From contig JACKHM010000001.1 of the NCBI GenBank assembly GCA_020638995.1, positions 2,728,001-2,792,000 on the forward strand: 64,000 bases of DNA, in the 5' to 3' direction. The DNA is from Planctomycetaceae bacterium. GTDB taxonomy: Bacteria > Planctomycetota > Planctomycetia > Pirellulales > Pirellulaceae. Below are positions 43,061-53,245 of the stretch, in pieces (the first letter of the stretch is position 1; every line of letters begins with the position of its first letter). A program made the translations under genes and the position numbers. The notes under the pieces are model-generated. The model was not told where the DNA came from. It ran no database searches and was given only the letters and a program-made list of their open reading frames with translations.

Positions 43061-44470
43061 TCAGAGAATCTCTGGAATTGGCTCACCATGATCGAGTACC
43101 GGGAGGGGCCGATCGAGAAGATCTCGCACGATCGCTCGGTGACTAATTCCCAAAGCCGAGTAGATCGTCGCTGCGACGTCGGCGGGTGTGTATCCGTGAC
43201 CCATAGGCTCCGCTGCATGTGCGTCGGTCGCTCCGATCACTTGGCCTGTCTTGGTGCCGCCGCCAGCGAAGAAAAGCGACCCCGCCCGACCCCAGTGATC
43301 ACGCCCACCGTTCTTGTTGATCCGCGGCGTGCGACCAAACTCAGTGAGAAAGACGACCAAAGTCGAATCGAGCAACCCGCGTTCTCGCAAGTCATCGATT
43401 AGAGCTGCAAATGCCTGATCCATTCCGGCAAGATGGTATCCGCGTTTCGCGAGTTCGCAAATGTGAGGCTGCTTCTGAACCGGTACGGCATGGTTGTCCC
43501 AGAAGTTCCCGTAGTCGAGGTCGTAACCGTAGTCGACCATCACAAAGCGTGCCCCCGATTCGACGAGCCGACGAGCCATCAAGCATCGACCACCAATTTT
43601 TGTGCGTCCGTACAAGTCGCGAATCTCGCTAGTTTCTTTGGTCAGATCGAATGCGTCGCGAATCTGAGGCGTTGACAGCAAACGCAACGCATTCTCGTAT
43701 TGACCGTCCGCTTCCGCCAAGTTGTCGAACGATTCAAGGCCGCGCAGGGCTTGATCGAAGCTCTTCCGCAAGTCAGCTCGGCGATTCAGGCGCGCCAGCG
43801 GGATGTCCTTCGACAGCACCAGCGACTTTGGTCGGAGGTCCTCTTCGTAGAACGCATCCGGATTTTCCCAACGCTCCGGTTCGGCTGTAAAATCAGCGGG
43901 GACGGGTAAGCCGCCTAAACAATATGGTTTATATTCGCTGCCCAGCCAGCCCGCGACAAACAAGTTATGCGGAGGCGGACCCGGTCGCGTAATGCCTGGT
44001 ACTGCGATGTATCCTGGCAAGCCATTACGCGGCCCTTGCAGATACGAAACGATCGACCCAATGTTGGGCTCGCTGAACAGTCCGTTGCGATCGACCTTTC
44101 GCCCGGACAACGTGTAGACCTGGCTAAGCAAATGGTCATCGCTATCGTGCGAGAAATTGCGTAGCAAAGCTAGTTGGTCCGCAATCTTGGCACACCGTGG
44201 CATGACTTCGGTGAACTGCACGCCAGGAATGGTTGTCGCGATCGGCTCCAGCGTTCCACGAATCTCTTCGGGCGCATCGGGTTTGGGGTCGTAGGAGTCG
44301 ATGTGTGTGACACCACCACCCATCCACAGGTAGATCACCGACTTCGCTTTACCGCCACGACCAGTCGCTGCCGCGTCAGCGATCGACACCGGCAACGCAG
44401 AAGCCGCGACACTTAAAGAACCGACTCGCAGTATGTCTCGACGATTAAAGAGGCCGTCTTGATGGATCAT
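43061..44470 (-). CDS. DUF1501 protein with Tat-like signal
   Basis: The start is the ATG at 44470. The N-terminus has NRRDILRVGSLSVAASAL, a twin-arginine-like signal. The mature domain shows DUF1501 hallmarks: VIYLWMGGGVTHIDSYDPKP, PGVQFTEVMPRCAK, LRNFSHDSDDHLL, LARRGYHLAGM and VVFLTEFGRTPRINKNGGRD. DUF1501 proteins form a sulfatase/phosphatase-like superfamily and are often encoded beside DUF1553 or Gfo/Idh/MocA proteins in planctomycetes. It may act on extracellular sugars or sulfates (inferred). It is the last of three genes read leftwards. Confidence 0.92.
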   Translation of the reverse strand: MIHQDGLFNRRDILRVGSLSVAASALPVSIADAAATGRGGKAKSVIYLWMGGGVTHIDSYDPKPDAPEEIRGTLEPIATTIPGVQFTEVMPRCAKIADQLALLRNFSHDSDDHLLSQVYTLSGRKVDRNGLFSEPNIGSIVSYLQGPRNGLPGYIAVPGITRPGPPPHNLFVAGWLGSEYKPYCLGGLPVPADFTAEPERWENPDAFYEEDLRPKSLVLSKDIPLARLNRRADLRKSFDQALRGLESFDNLAEADGQYENALRLLSTPQIRDAFDLTKETSEIRDLYGRTKIGGRCLMARRLVESGARFVMVDYGYDLDYGNFWDNHAVPVQKQPHICELAKRGYHLAGMDQAFAALIDDLRERGLLDSTLVVFLTEFGRTPRINKNGGRDHWGRAGSLFFAGGGTKTGQVIGATDAHAAEPMGHGYTPADVAATIYSALGISHRAIVRDLLDRPLPVLDHGEPIPEIL

Positions 44471-44552
44471 AATCACTCGATCTTACAAACAAGAAGTTGG
44501 AATCATTATCAATGAATTTCAAGCTCGCGGACTTTGCGGCACACCAAGTCGA

Positions 44553-45977
44553 CTAGCCGAACAGTTCCACGATTGGCTTTCCTCCATCCGTAAAGTCAAT
44601 TGGCAGGCCGTCCGGTTTCTTGAGACGCAAATTGGTGTTGATGCCAAGTTTGCGATAGATCGTCTCGGCATAATCATAAGGCGTGTAGCGCCGGTCGATC
44701 ACCTCGCCACCATCCACGTTGGTCGCGCCCACAACTTGCCCTCCGGGCACGCCGGCGCCAGCAAACGCGATTGACATGGCTCGGCCCCAGTGATCGCGAC
44801 CACCCCACTTGTTCACACGCGGCGTTCGTCCCATCTCGGTGATGAAGCAGACTAGTGTCTCGTCCAGCAATCCTCGATCGTGCATGTCCTCGATCAGGGC
44901 ACTCAGCGATCGGTCAAGGCTTGGCATCATCACTGCGTGCGGCAAACCAAAGCGTTCCTGGTTGCTCATTCCCTGGGGACCGCCGCATGGTCCGTTCTTG
45001 TAGATCCCTTCGTGATGATCCCAATTGAGAAAGACCCCGTTCTTCTGCCCATAATTGGGGCGATCGACGTGGCTTGGCGGTTGGATGACAGTCACGGAAA
45101 CAAACCGCACACCGGCTTCAATCATCTTGCGGCCCAGCAGATAACAACAGCCACGATGATCGCGACCGTAGCGATTTCGCGTGCGGGCGTCCTCGTTCGA
45201 CAGATCAAAGGCGGCGTGTACCGTTGGGCTGGTGAGCAAATCGAAAGCATTCTCGTAGTGCGATTGCATCGCTTGCGCGCCAGCAAGTTGAGCGAGCGGC
45301 GACTCGTCCAGACCTGTCACCAAGCGTCGCCGCTGGCCAAAACGCTCATGACTCAAGCCTGGTTGTGGCTGTAACGCCTTGACCTCCCAATCGTCCGTCG
45401 AAACGTCTTCGCCGAGACTCTTCGTACCGAGCTTCCAGGGCGCACGGACAGGGTGGAGAAAGCCCGTGCCCGTGATGTGATTCGGCATATTTGCGCCCGG
45501 GCAAAAAATGTAGCCAGGTAACTGTGAGCAATCCGAACTGAGCAACTCGGTCACGATCGAGCCGATGTCAGGGAATCGATCGGCCAGGTCGAAGCGATAG
45601 CCTTTGAAGAATTCCTGACAACCTTCCTTGTGCCCTGCGACTTTCGCGGTAGTCATCGAACGAACCACGGAGAGCTTGTCGGCATGCTGTGCCAGCATCG
45701 GCATCAGCGACGAGAATTGAATGCCTGGTACATTCGTCGAGATCGGCTGGTACGGCGTTCGATGGTCCACGGGTGCATCCGGCTTGGGGTCCCACGTGTC
45801 CATTTGGCTGATGCCGCCCTCCTCATAAACGACTAGTACTTGCCTTGCCCTCGCCTGATGTCGTGCATTTTCGGCCAGCGATTGGAGCGTTACCATTTCG
45901 CCCACGCCGACACCGAATAGGCCGGCGGTGACGTGCTGTCCGAATCGACGGCGGTTGAAGCTTGCGGGGTTAGACAT
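44553..45977 (-). CDS. DUF1501 protein with Tat-like signal
   Basis: The 474-residue protein begins FNRRRFGQHVTAGLFGVGVG (a twin-arginine signal). Its mature part matches DUF1501: VVYEEGGISQMDTWDPKPDA, PGIQFSSLMPMLAQHADK, VRSMTTAKVAGHKEGCQEFF, and FITEMGRTPRVNKWGGRD. The gene differs from the other DUF1501 copy in the substrate-binding half, so the two may act on different substrates. It lies 82 bases upstream of the other, on the same strand. Confidence 0.92.
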   Translation of the reverse strand: MSNPASFNRRRFGQHVTAGLFGVGVGEMVTLQSLAENARHQARARQVLVVYEEGGISQMDTWDPKPDAPVDHRTPYQPISTNVPGIQFSSLMPMLAQHADKLSVVRSMTTAKVAGHKEGCQEFFKGYRFDLADRFPDIGSIVTELLSSDCSQLPGYIFCPGANMPNHITGTGFLHPVRAPWKLGTKSLGEDVSTDDWEVKALQPQPGLSHERFGQRRRLVTGLDESPLAQLAGAQAMQSHYENAFDLLTSPTVHAAFDLSNEDARTRNRYGRDHRGCCYLLGRKMIEAGVRFVSVTVIQPPSHVDRPNYGQKNGVFLNWDHHEGIYKNGPCGGPQGMSNQERFGLPHAVMMPSLDRSLSALIEDMHDRGLLDETLVCFITEMGRTPRVNKWGGRDHWGRAMSIAFAGAGVPGGQVVGATNVDGGEVIDRRYTPYDYAETIYRKLGINTNLRLKKPDGLPIDFTDGGKPIVELFG

Positions 45978-46019
45978 AAAACGGCTCCGTGTCGGAGAGC
46001 GATGGTGTGACTTTCTCGA

Positions 46020-47315
46020 TCAGATTTCCCAACCTCTGCGGTATGTCTTGCTCAAGTAGCCATTCGCATCTAGGTCGTTCGTGACTTTCATCGATTCCGG
46101 ATCGAACTCAATAGTCTTGCCGACACGATAGGCGACATTGGCCAACAGCACGACTTCGGTGAAGGGACCGGCATACGTGAACGGGCTGCCTGTGCGACTG
46201 CCGGTCTTACAGGCGTCGATCCATTGTTGATGGTGCCCGGGCGAAGTGGGCAAATACGAATCGGGACCTTTGAAGTCGACAAACTGATCTTCGGGTAACA
46301 GTCTGGGATTTCCTCCGTGTGCGATGGCGATGCGCCCTTTGTCTCCGATGAACAGCGAGCCGTTCATAGGCAGCTCTTTGGCAATCTCTTCGCGGGGAGT
46401 CGTTTCGCCTTCATACCAGTAGACGTCTACTGCCGGCAATTTACCACGTTTGCCAAACTCGAATTTCGTTTCCATCCATTTCGGCGCACTGTCCGCGTTA
46501 GGCCTGGGGCCCTTCGAAGTGACTTTGACCGGACCTCCCAGCTCCAACGCCCAGAAGGTCGGGTCCATCAAGTGAATTGCCATATCTCCGACGGCGCCGC
46601 AACCAAAGTCCCACCAGCCGCGCCATTTGAACGGAGCATAAGCGCCGTGATAGTCACGCTGGTTCGCGGGGCCGAGCCATAAGTCCCAATGGAAACCAGC
46701 CGGAATCGGCGGCTTGTCGGTCGGTCGATCGAGCCCTTGCGGCCACCAACGGCCCGGACGATCCGTGATGACGTGCACTTCAGTGACGTTGCCAATCGCT
46801 CCCGATTGCAGCAACTCGACCAATCGCAGGTAGCCCGGATGCTCGTGGTTCTGCGTTCCCATTTGCGTCGCGAGTTTCTTTTCGGCGGTCAGCTTGGTGA
46901 TCAGCCTCGCTTCGGCCACGGTATGCGTGAGCGGTTTTTCACAATAGACATGCAAGCCTCGCCGCAATGCACGAACGGTTGCGGGGGCGTGATGGTGATC
47001 GGGCGTTGCGACGACAACGGCATCGAGATCGTCTTGTTCGAGTAGCTTGCGATAGTCGACGTACTTCTTGGCCGAGGGATGTTTTGCTGCCGCCGCACCC
47101 AAGCGGTCTTCATCAACATCGCACAGCGCCACGATGTTCTCGTGAGCGACGCCAGCCAAGTCGCCGGCACCACGCCCGCCAACACCAATCACTCCGATGT
47201 TAAGCCGTTCGTTTGCACCAAGTACTCGTGATGGAGCCGATAAGACGCCTGATGCCGCGATGCCAAGTGCGGACGATGTTTGCAGAAAGAGCCGGCGACT
47301 GAGTTGGATTTCCAT
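46020..47315 (-). CDS. Gfo/Idh/MocA-family oxidoreductase, Tat-exported
   Basis: The 431-residue protein starts with a twin-arginine-type signal (SRRLFLQTSSALGIAASGVL). The Rossmann fold follows (NIGVIGVGGRGAGDL; VALCDVDEDRLGAAAA), then the family segment YCEKPLTHTVAEA (catalytic Lys) and GCGAVGDMAIHLMDP. These enzymes oxidise sugars or sugar alcohols with bound NAD(P). Export via Tat suggests periplasmic action with pre-bound cofactor. The gene heads the row that includes both DUF1501 proteins, supporting a shared catabolic role. Confidence 0.92.
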   Translation of the reverse strand: MEIQLSRRLFLQTSSALGIAASGVLSAPSRVLGANERLNIGVIGVGGRGAGDLAGVAHENIVALCDVDEDRLGAAAAKHPSAKKYVDYRKLLEQDDLDAVVVATPDHHHAPATVRALRRGLHVYCEKPLTHTVAEARLITKLTAEKKLATQMGTQNHEHPGYLRLVELLQSGAIGNVTEVHVITDRPGRWWPQGLDRPTDKPPIPAGFHWDLWLGPANQRDYHGAYAPFKWRGWWDFGCGAVGDMAIHLMDPTFWALELGGPVKVTSKGPRPNADSAPKWMETKFEFGKRGKLPAVDVYWYEGETTPREEIAKELPMNGSLFIGDKGRIAIAHGGNPRLLPEDQFVDFKGPDSYLPTSPGHHQQWIDACKTGSRTGSPFTYAGPFTEVVLLANVAYRVGKTIEFDPESMKVTNDLDANGYLSKTYRRGWEI

Positions 47316-48383
47316 CCGAGGTTAACTCCAAGCAAGGTCTATTTAATATTAATATTTCGGAAATCTGTGGGTAGAAACCTCGTTCGCGCCAGCCGCTCTC
47401 CCGGTGGTCGAACTCACGATCCGCATTTTCAAAGCGTTCACGGAAAGATTGTTGGTCATGAGGAGTTGCTTTCGAGCGCAAGACCCCGACAGTATACTCG
47501 GTTCCGACATGCTTTGGCGAGATTCTCCTTCAGTTCCTCGCGTCGTTCGTACGCTCGATGCTGCGGTTCCCGATTTGCCGCTGACGGATGCGCGACCTTA
47601 GATTGCGCGCTGAAAACTCGGACGCCGCACGAAACTTGGCGGCGGTGCTCGGTCTCAGACGAGGTGATAAGTCCCTCTATCGCTTCGTGCGCGCAATGGG
47701 ACTTATGCCATGCACGGCGGTCAGGCCTTCGACCGGCCCAGCTAAGAGCAAATCCACCAGCGCCTCGAATTCATCGTTGTCCCCAGGTTGGTGAGCGACT
47801 CTGGCCGCCGCCCTTTCTTGGTGCTTTGCCCAACGAAGCGAAACGGATTCCGACGTGCGTGAAGCGGTTTGTCCAGGTGGGGCAAGCTCAGCGAAGACGC
47901 TGCTTATTGTAAACCGCACCACCGAGATTGTGACCTGAGCGGGAGCCCGTGTCCAGCTCGGAGCGAAGGGCACAGAAGACAATGTGCGGCGAAATTCCGC
48001 TCGATCGGAATTAGCCTGGACGATGTCCCGAGGAGGGACAAATCTTCGAGCCGATCGCTGACGAATTCCGCCGCTGTCGCACAACGTGACGACTTACCGG
48101 AGACCTTCGCAGCGATCGGTTCGATCTTGAACAAAACGAATACTCAGATGACGTCACCTACAAAGACCATCAATAAGCACTTCGCCGTCCAAGGTCTCTC
48201 GAAGATCATTCCATCACTTCTCTTCTAACTCGACAGACCACCATGACACAACTCACACAAAAGACAACGCACCAAGAATCCGACGACGCCGGAAAACGCG
48301 ACTCCTGTCCCCTCAACGCATTGCAACCGGCCCACTGCACCCCGACCATTTTCGTTGGTATCGACTGCCCTCGGCACCCGAGC
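47316..48383. other. Gene-free stretch of about 1.07 kb
   Basis: No frame in this stretch looks like a normal protein. The best candidates (plus 47404-47601 and minus 47677-48084) have no recognisable motif and overlap one another. It contains an AT-rich palindrome AATATTAATATT near 47344. It separates the Gfo/Idh/MocA gene from the ECF sigma factor gene. It could hold decayed sequence or an unrecognised RNA. Confidence 0.5.
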
Positions 48384-48989
48384 TTATTCCTCCGACCGCT
48401 CCCAGAGTTTGCGGATTCTCTCCAGTTTTCGCTCGACCGTTCGCGGTGCGCAGGGGATCATTTCGGAGATTTCGTCGTTGGTATAGCCTTCCAGCTTCCA
48501 GGCCGCGATCTGCCGGAATTGGTCGTCCGGCAACAGGCTCAGCAAACGCTCGCACTCTTCGACCGCCAAGGCGGCAACTTCGGGCGTTGGTTCAGAACCC
48601 AAGATGTTGCCTATCCCACGATGAGAGTCGGACTCGACGTGACCGCCGAACACCGATTCACCACGCACGTCGCCGGAGCCGCGTTTTTGCTGCATTTGGC
48701 GACGTACTTGATGTGAGGCTTTGCGAGCGGTGATGGTCACGAGAATCCGCCACAGGTCCTGGCGGTCTTCGAGCTTCGGGAATCGGCCCCGCGCGGCACC
48801 ACGAAAGAAGCTGTTCATGGCGCTCAACGCCACATCTTCCTCATCCGCCATTCGCCGCTGACCGGCTGTCAGCTTTGTTCGGGCGAGCCGTACGAGTTTC
48901 TCGAAATATTGTTCCCAGATTCGTTCCGTCGCGGCGTTGTCACCTTGCCCTAGCGCACCGAGCCATTGCGTGATCTCGTCGTCGGCCAT
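48384..48989 (-). CDS. ECF-type RNA polymerase sigma factor
   Basis: The 201-residue protein shows a planctomycete ECF pattern: region 2 around residues 10-75 (LGQGDNAATERIWEQYFEKL; EEDVALSAMNSFFRGAARG) and region 4 near residues 150-195 (LPDDQFRQIAAWKLEGYTND; EISEMIPCAPRTVERKLERI). It is divergent from the secreted Gly/Pro-rich gene at 49122, with a kinase beyond, a grouping often seen with this sigma factor class. Regulatory targets cannot be read from the sequence. Confidence 0.88.
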   Translation of the reverse strand: MADDEITQWLGALGQGDNAATERIWEQYFEKLVRLARTKLTAGQRRMADEEDVALSAMNSFFRGAARGRFPKLEDRQDLWRILVTITARKASHQVRRQMQQKRGSGDVRGESVFGGHVESDSHRGIGNILGSEPTPEVAALAVEECERLLSLLPDDQFRQIAAWKLEGYTNDEISEMIPCAPRTVERKLERIRKLWERSEE

Positions 48990-49121
48990 ACATGCACCCG
49001 TCGTCCGAACTCTGAAACAAATCCGGAGAAAACTCTCCGCCGTGTGTCGGGATTGTTATGTGAACCGGCATATCAGACGTAGCACCCGACAAACCACCCC
49101 ACAATCTTAAGGAGAACAGTC

Positions 49122-50123
49122 ATGAACGCAAACCAGAAGCTTCGGCTGCCACGAACCGTCGCCATTGTGGCGATCGCGTTTGCCGGCGGCGCCTGGTGGT
49201 CAAGCACCGCCCAAGCGCAACTGTCGCCAGGTGACAAATTGATCAACTGGAACGACTACCCGGTCAAGAATCCATTCGGTTTGTTCGTCGGCGATAACGG
49301 GAGCGGCGTCGCCAGCGGCGGTACGTGCCAGCGTCAACCCGATCAGGGAAACGACGGCACTCCTTCCAACAACGGCAGTAACCAAGGCGGTGGTGCCGGC
49401 TGCCCGATCCCGCCCGATGACAATGGGAACAACCAAGGCGGCGGTAGCGGCTACCCCTGTCCACCCAATGGCAACGGGGGCAACCAAGGCGGCGGTGGCA
49501 GTTACCCCTGTCCGCCCAACGGCAACGGGGGCAATTGCCCTAACGGCGGCGGCATTCCACCGTGGATCGACATGCCAAACATCCCACCGCCGAATTGTCC
49601 GCCTGGTTATCAAGGAAAGCCTCCGCAATGCACGCCACCGGGTGGCGGCACGAGTGGCGGCACTCCTCCGGGATTCGGAAAACCTCCGGGATGCACGCCT
49701 CCAAATTACGGAAAGCCACCGGGAAGCGGAAAGCCACCAGGAGGTGGAAAGCCGCCGGGTCAACAGCAAACTCCAAAACCACCCAAGCCGCCAGGGCCGC
49801 CTCCTGGGTGTCAATGGGACAAGTCACAAGGCCGCACGCCTGGTGGTGGAAACCAATCGAATGTCGTCATCAGTTGGGTGGGACAGGTCCAAGTCGATGG
49901 CAATACGCTTCGCGTCGAATTCAAAAAGAGCGGGAACATTTGGATCGAGTCCTGGAATGGCGTAGCACTGTTTCAGCATCAAGAGCAGAGTTTTGCGAAT
50001 GGTGTCGTGGTCTTGTACGATGCCGTTCGGCAGATCTACGTGCAGCTAGACAGTACCACCGCTTCGTTCAGCGGTCCCACTGGTTCCGGCCAACTTTCGG
50101 GAAGATTTCAGGCGATTGGCTGA
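49122..50123 (+). CDS. Secreted Gly/Pro/Cys-rich low-complexity protein
   Basis: An N-terminal signal peptide (TVAIVAIAFAGGAWWSSTAQAQ, cleavage after AQA) is followed by a 180-residue region of repeats such as GYPCPPNGNGGN and KPPGGGKPPG, with regular single Cys residues, and then a C-terminal beta-rich domain of about 90 residues (NVVISWVGQVQVDGNTLRVE). The repeat region could be extended and cross-linked by disulfides, suited to a cell-envelope component. The C-terminal domain I do not recognise. A canonical terminator follows 50 bases after the stop. An ECF sigma factor gene is divergent. Confidence 0.85.
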   Translation: MNANQKLRLPRTVAIVAIAFAGGAWWSSTAQAQLSPGDKLINWNDYPVKNPFGLFVGDNGSGVASGGTCQRQPDQGNDGTPSNNGSNQGGGAGCPIPPDDNGNNQGGGSGYPCPPNGNGGNQGGGGSYPCPPNGNGGNCPNGGGIPPWIDMPNIPPPNCPPGYQGKPPQCTPPGGGTSGGTPPGFGKPPGCTPPNYGKPPGSGKPPGGGKPPGQQQTPKPPKPPGPPPGCQWDKSQGRTPGGGNQSNVVISWVGQVQVDGNTLRVEFKKSGNIWIESWNGVALFQHQEQSFANGVVVLYDAVRQIYVQLDSTTASFSGPTGSGQLSGRFQAIG

Positions 50124-50173
50124 ACGCACAGCATACGACAGCGGTCCGTCACAAGATCGCTCTGAGTTTACCC

Positions 50174-50206
50174 AAGAACGCCCCGGATCCACGGGGCGTT
50201 CTTTTT
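50174..50206 (+). terminator. Rho-independent terminator
   Basis: A 12-base-pair stem (AAGAACGCCCCG and its complement) with a six-base loop is followed by TTTTTG. It lies about 50 bases after the secreted low-complexity gene stop, and it would also insulate the kinase gene downstream. Confidence 0.9.
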
Positions 50207-50367
50207 GTGTTGGGGCACGAGTTGCCAGGCTCGTTAGCGACGCAAAAACTTCTTCGAGCCGTGCGTCGGGCAATTGGATGAAACCGGCATGTTAAGCACA
50301 GAGGATCGATGTTCACGAGCGACCGAGAATCTATGTCGCGATAACCGCGGAAGCGAGAATAAGTAAC

Positions 50368-52032
50368 ATGCCTACGTCTAGCGACCCATCAACTTTGACG
50401 GAACGAATCGATCAAGTTTGTGATCGATTCGAGGCAGAGTGGCGAAGCGGGCATCGCCCAGAACTCAAAGACTTCTCGCAGCTGTTCGCCGAAGAAGAAC
50501 GCTTGGCAGTGCTATGTGAACTCCAGGACATCGACGACTTCTGGCGCCGGCGGTCGTGCGAGTCGTCACCACCAAACACGAGCCTGATCCCGAAGACTCG
50601 CTCCTTAGACGACGTGGAAACACCGGTAGACGAAGATACCGAGGCTTGGGATTTCCGACGGTCGAATCGGCCTAGTTTTCCATTACGCGGTCAGTCGCTG
50701 GGTGGTTATGAATTGGTCGACGAGATTGGACGCGGAGGCATGGGAGTCGTCTACCAAGCCCGGCAGATTTCCACAGATCGCATTGTGGCTTTGAAGTTGA
50801 TCCGTAGCGAGTTGCTCGCCAGTCTGCCCGTAAACACCCGGGAGGTCGTGCTACATCGCTTTCGGCAAGAAGTCCAGGCAGCAGCGAAACTAGAACACGA
50901 CCACATCGTGACTGTGTACGACGGCGGGGAAGCCGATGGGCAACCTTTCTTGGCGATGCGATTCGTGCGCGGGGAAAGCTTGGGCCAGACGATTCGGCGC
51001 CATGGTCCTTTGGCACCCGCATTGGCCGCGCGGTACATCGCGACGGTGGCGCGGGCCGTCGAAGCGGCGCATCAAGCGGGCATCGTCCATCGGGATATCA
51101 AACCGCAAAACATCCTTATCGATAAACAAAATGACCGGGCGATGATCGCGGACTTTGGCGTCGCCAAGATTCGAACCGATAACATCACGACAACGCAACA
51201 TGGGGAACTGCTGGGAACGCCGGGTTATATGTCGCCGGAGCAATACCAAAATGCGGCGGCTGCCGGACCTCAGTCGGACGTGTACTCCCTTGGAGCAACT
51301 CTTTACACTGCCCTGACGGGCGAGCTGCCGTTTCGCGCTCACACGCCCTGGGAATTGATGCGTCAAGTGTTGGAACAAGCGCCCCCGCAACCTTCGAGCC
51401 GAATATCAGGGATCGATTCTCGTCTGGATGCTATTTGCCTCAAGTGTTTGCAGAAGGAAGCGGAAGATCGGTACATCACTGCCGGAGAGTTTGCCGAGGA
51501 CCTGGAACGATATCTCCAGGACGAATCGGTTCTGGCAGCGAAGTTGGGAGTGTGCGGCACGACGCGGAAGACGAGTCGCCTGCACTGGACTTTTGCCGCG
51601 AGCCTGGTCCTCGTTCCGGTTGCAACATTTGCTGCTGCGTCGGTGTGGGACTACGCCAGCGCTACAAGAGGAGAGCGCGAACAGACTTCGTACGGCGATC
51701 CGGAAAGTGTTGTCACCTCTGTAGCCTTGCACGGGCAGCGCGTAGATGGTGACGATACCTGCGAAGTTGCGCAGTCCATCGCCGAATTCACGGAGGAGGA
51801 CGCCAATGCATCACCATCGGCTGCCGATTGGGTTTCGAACGAAGGAATCATTTGTTGGAAGAACGACGGCTCCGAAGGGGACGACGCGCCCCTCGCTGCG
51901 GACGTGAAACGCGTGTCTGGTCCTTCAGACGAACCGTCCCAGTCCCATCGCCAAACAACGCCACCGGGCGTTCAATGGGATCTGCCGCTTGACCCGATCG
52001 AACGAGCATTGCCCGTTAAAAGTGGCGGTTGA
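50368..52032 (+). CDS. Membrane-anchored Ser/Thr protein kinase
   Basis: The 554-residue protein has an N-terminal region of about 110 residues found in planctomycete kinases, then a complete kinase domain: GRGGMGVVYQA (glycine loop), VALKLIRSE (Lys), IVHRDIKPQNILI (catalytic Asp), ADFGVAK and GTPGYMSPEQ. A single hydrophobic segment near residue 410 (LHWTFAASLVLVPVATFAAA) anchors a C-terminal extracytoplasmic tail of no known fold. The 3' end overlaps the end of the convergent beta-barrel gene by 17 bases. Confidence 0.9.
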   Translation: MPTSSDPSTLTERIDQVCDRFEAEWRSGHRPELKDFSQLFAEEERLAVLCELQDIDDFWRRRSCESSPPNTSLIPKTRSLDDVETPVDEDTEAWDFRRSNRPSFPLRGQSLGGYELVDEIGRGGMGVVYQARQISTDRIVALKLIRSELLASLPVNTREVVLHRFRQEVQAAAKLEHDHIVTVYDGGEADGQPFLAMRFVRGESLGQTIRRHGPLAPALAARYIATVARAVEAAHQAGIVHRDIKPQNILIDKQNDRAMIADFGVAKIRTDNITTTQHGELLGTPGYMSPEQYQNAAAAGPQSDVYSLGATLYTALTGELPFRAHTPWELMRQVLEQAPPQPSSRISGIDSRLDAICLKCLQKEAEDRYITAGEFAEDLERYLQDESVLAAKLGVCGTTRKTSRLHWTFAASLVLVPVATFAAASVWDYASATRGEREQTSYGDPESVVTSVALHGQRVDGDDTCEVAQSIAEFTEEDANASPSAADWVSNEGIICWKNDGSEGDDAPLAADVKRVSGPSDEPSQSHRQTTPPGVQWDLPLDPIERALPVKSGG

Positions 52033-53245
52033 TTTGTACTTGGAGCTCGGACGAAAACACTCGATTCGGCTTCTCCCGCAACGGGAATACCGCGCCGACA
52101 CGGAAATCCGTTTGGGCGACTTCAGCATGTAGTCCCAGTGTAAAGTTGAGTATGTCTCGACGGTTTGCAGATTCACCAAATATTGGTCGCGGAAGCGCGC
52201 CGCCCACGACGTCTGTATCTTGAAGTGTTGTCGTGTAGTGCAGTTCCAATAAGGCGGCCAGCCCTCGCAAGTAGTCAGCCTCGGCGTCACGATAAAGCCA
52301 GCGTCCCACGGAGGCGTCCAGATAGAGCAGAGATTGGTCGTTGTACACTCCACTGACCAAGGGCGGGACGTCAATTCGGTTTCCGTTCGCAGGGACGTCT
52401 AATTGAACGAACGCGTGGCCAAACGTAAGGTCATCGGGACTCACCAAAAGACCCAGATATGGCATTAGCAGAACGGCATCGTTGTGAACGACCATTGGAA
52501 AGCCGATAGCACTTCCGCGGACGTCGCTCCCGGTCGGGAGATCGATGCCTAAGCCCGCAACGATCGCAGCATCGTCCGTTTCATACAGCAACCTCTTAAG
52601 CGAGACGTTTAGATTGCCGATGTTTCCACCGCTGACGGCTAGCGACGGCGATGTGAACGCGTAGTCGCTCGTAAACGGCATGCGTACGTCAATCGACCAA
52701 AGCCCGTCAGCAAACGTCTTTTCCAAACCGAGCGTGTACCGGTCGACGGCGAATCGCTGCACACCGCCTGGTGTTGCCACGTCATCATCGCCAGCGAGGG
52801 CTGTGTAGAAGCGATTGTACATGAAGATCATGCGGTCCATCGGCAGTGCCTTGTTGTTCTCCGCGATCTTCATACGTCGCGCGCCTCCGGCCAGACCAAT
52901 GTCCGCGCCAGCCGTGGGTGCCAAGCCCGCGAAGACTTGACCTGCGCTGGGAAACGTATCGCCGAACATGTTGGGAACACTGGCTAGTCGAAACCGAGAG
53001 CGTACTGTATTGCGTTGCAGACGCACGAAGCGTGTGCGCGGAGCGGGCTGCGGCTCTGTGACTGGCGGGGCAGGAGCTTCCGCAGCCTCCGCGCCTGGAT
53101 CTTGCACGAACCGGAGAACGACGTCTTCGTCGTGATCGGTCCAATAGCTCGCTTCGTCCGCACGCGACGGACCAGTCCAAACACCAGAACTAATCGCGGC
53201 AAGAATTACGCAGTTGACTGCGTAGCGCGAGCGATGAAGCGGCAT
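52016..53245 (-). CDS. Outer-membrane beta-barrel-type protein
   Basis: The start at 53245 is supported by GGAGGAG upstream and begins MPLHRSRYAVNCVILAAISS, a signal peptide ending near PSRADE. The mature part has many alternating amphipathic strands (FADGLWSIDVRMPFTSDYAF; LRGLAALLELHYTTTLQ) and ends with VQINRHF, a terminal aromatic as in outer-membrane barrels. It fits the planctomycete transporter-like barrel families, which may be channels. Function unknown. Confidence 0.72.
   Translation of the reverse strand: MPLHRSRYAVNCVILAAISSGVWTGPSRADEASYWTDHDEDVVLRFVQDPGAEAAEAPAPPVTEPQPAPRTRFVRLQRNTVRSRFRLASVPNMFGDTFPSAGQVFAGLAPTAGADIGLAGGARRMKIAENNKALPMDRMIFMYNRFYTALAGDDDVATPGGVQRFAVDRYTLGLEKTFADGLWSIDVRMPFTSDYAFTSPSLAVSGGNIGNLNVSLKRLLYETDDAAIVAGLGIDLPTGSDVRGSAIGFPMVVHNDAVLLMPYLGLLVSPDDLTFGHAFVQLDVPANGNRIDVPPLVSGVYNDQSLLYLDASVGRWLYRDAEADYLRGLAALLELHYTTTLQDTDVVGGALPRPIFGESANRRDILNFTLGLHAEVAQTDFRVGAVFPLREKPNRVFSSELQVQINRHF

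Noticed and set aside
47677..48084. 135-residue ORF in the 1-kb gap
   Set aside because: No motif, mixed composition, overlapping alternative frames; not supported as a gene.
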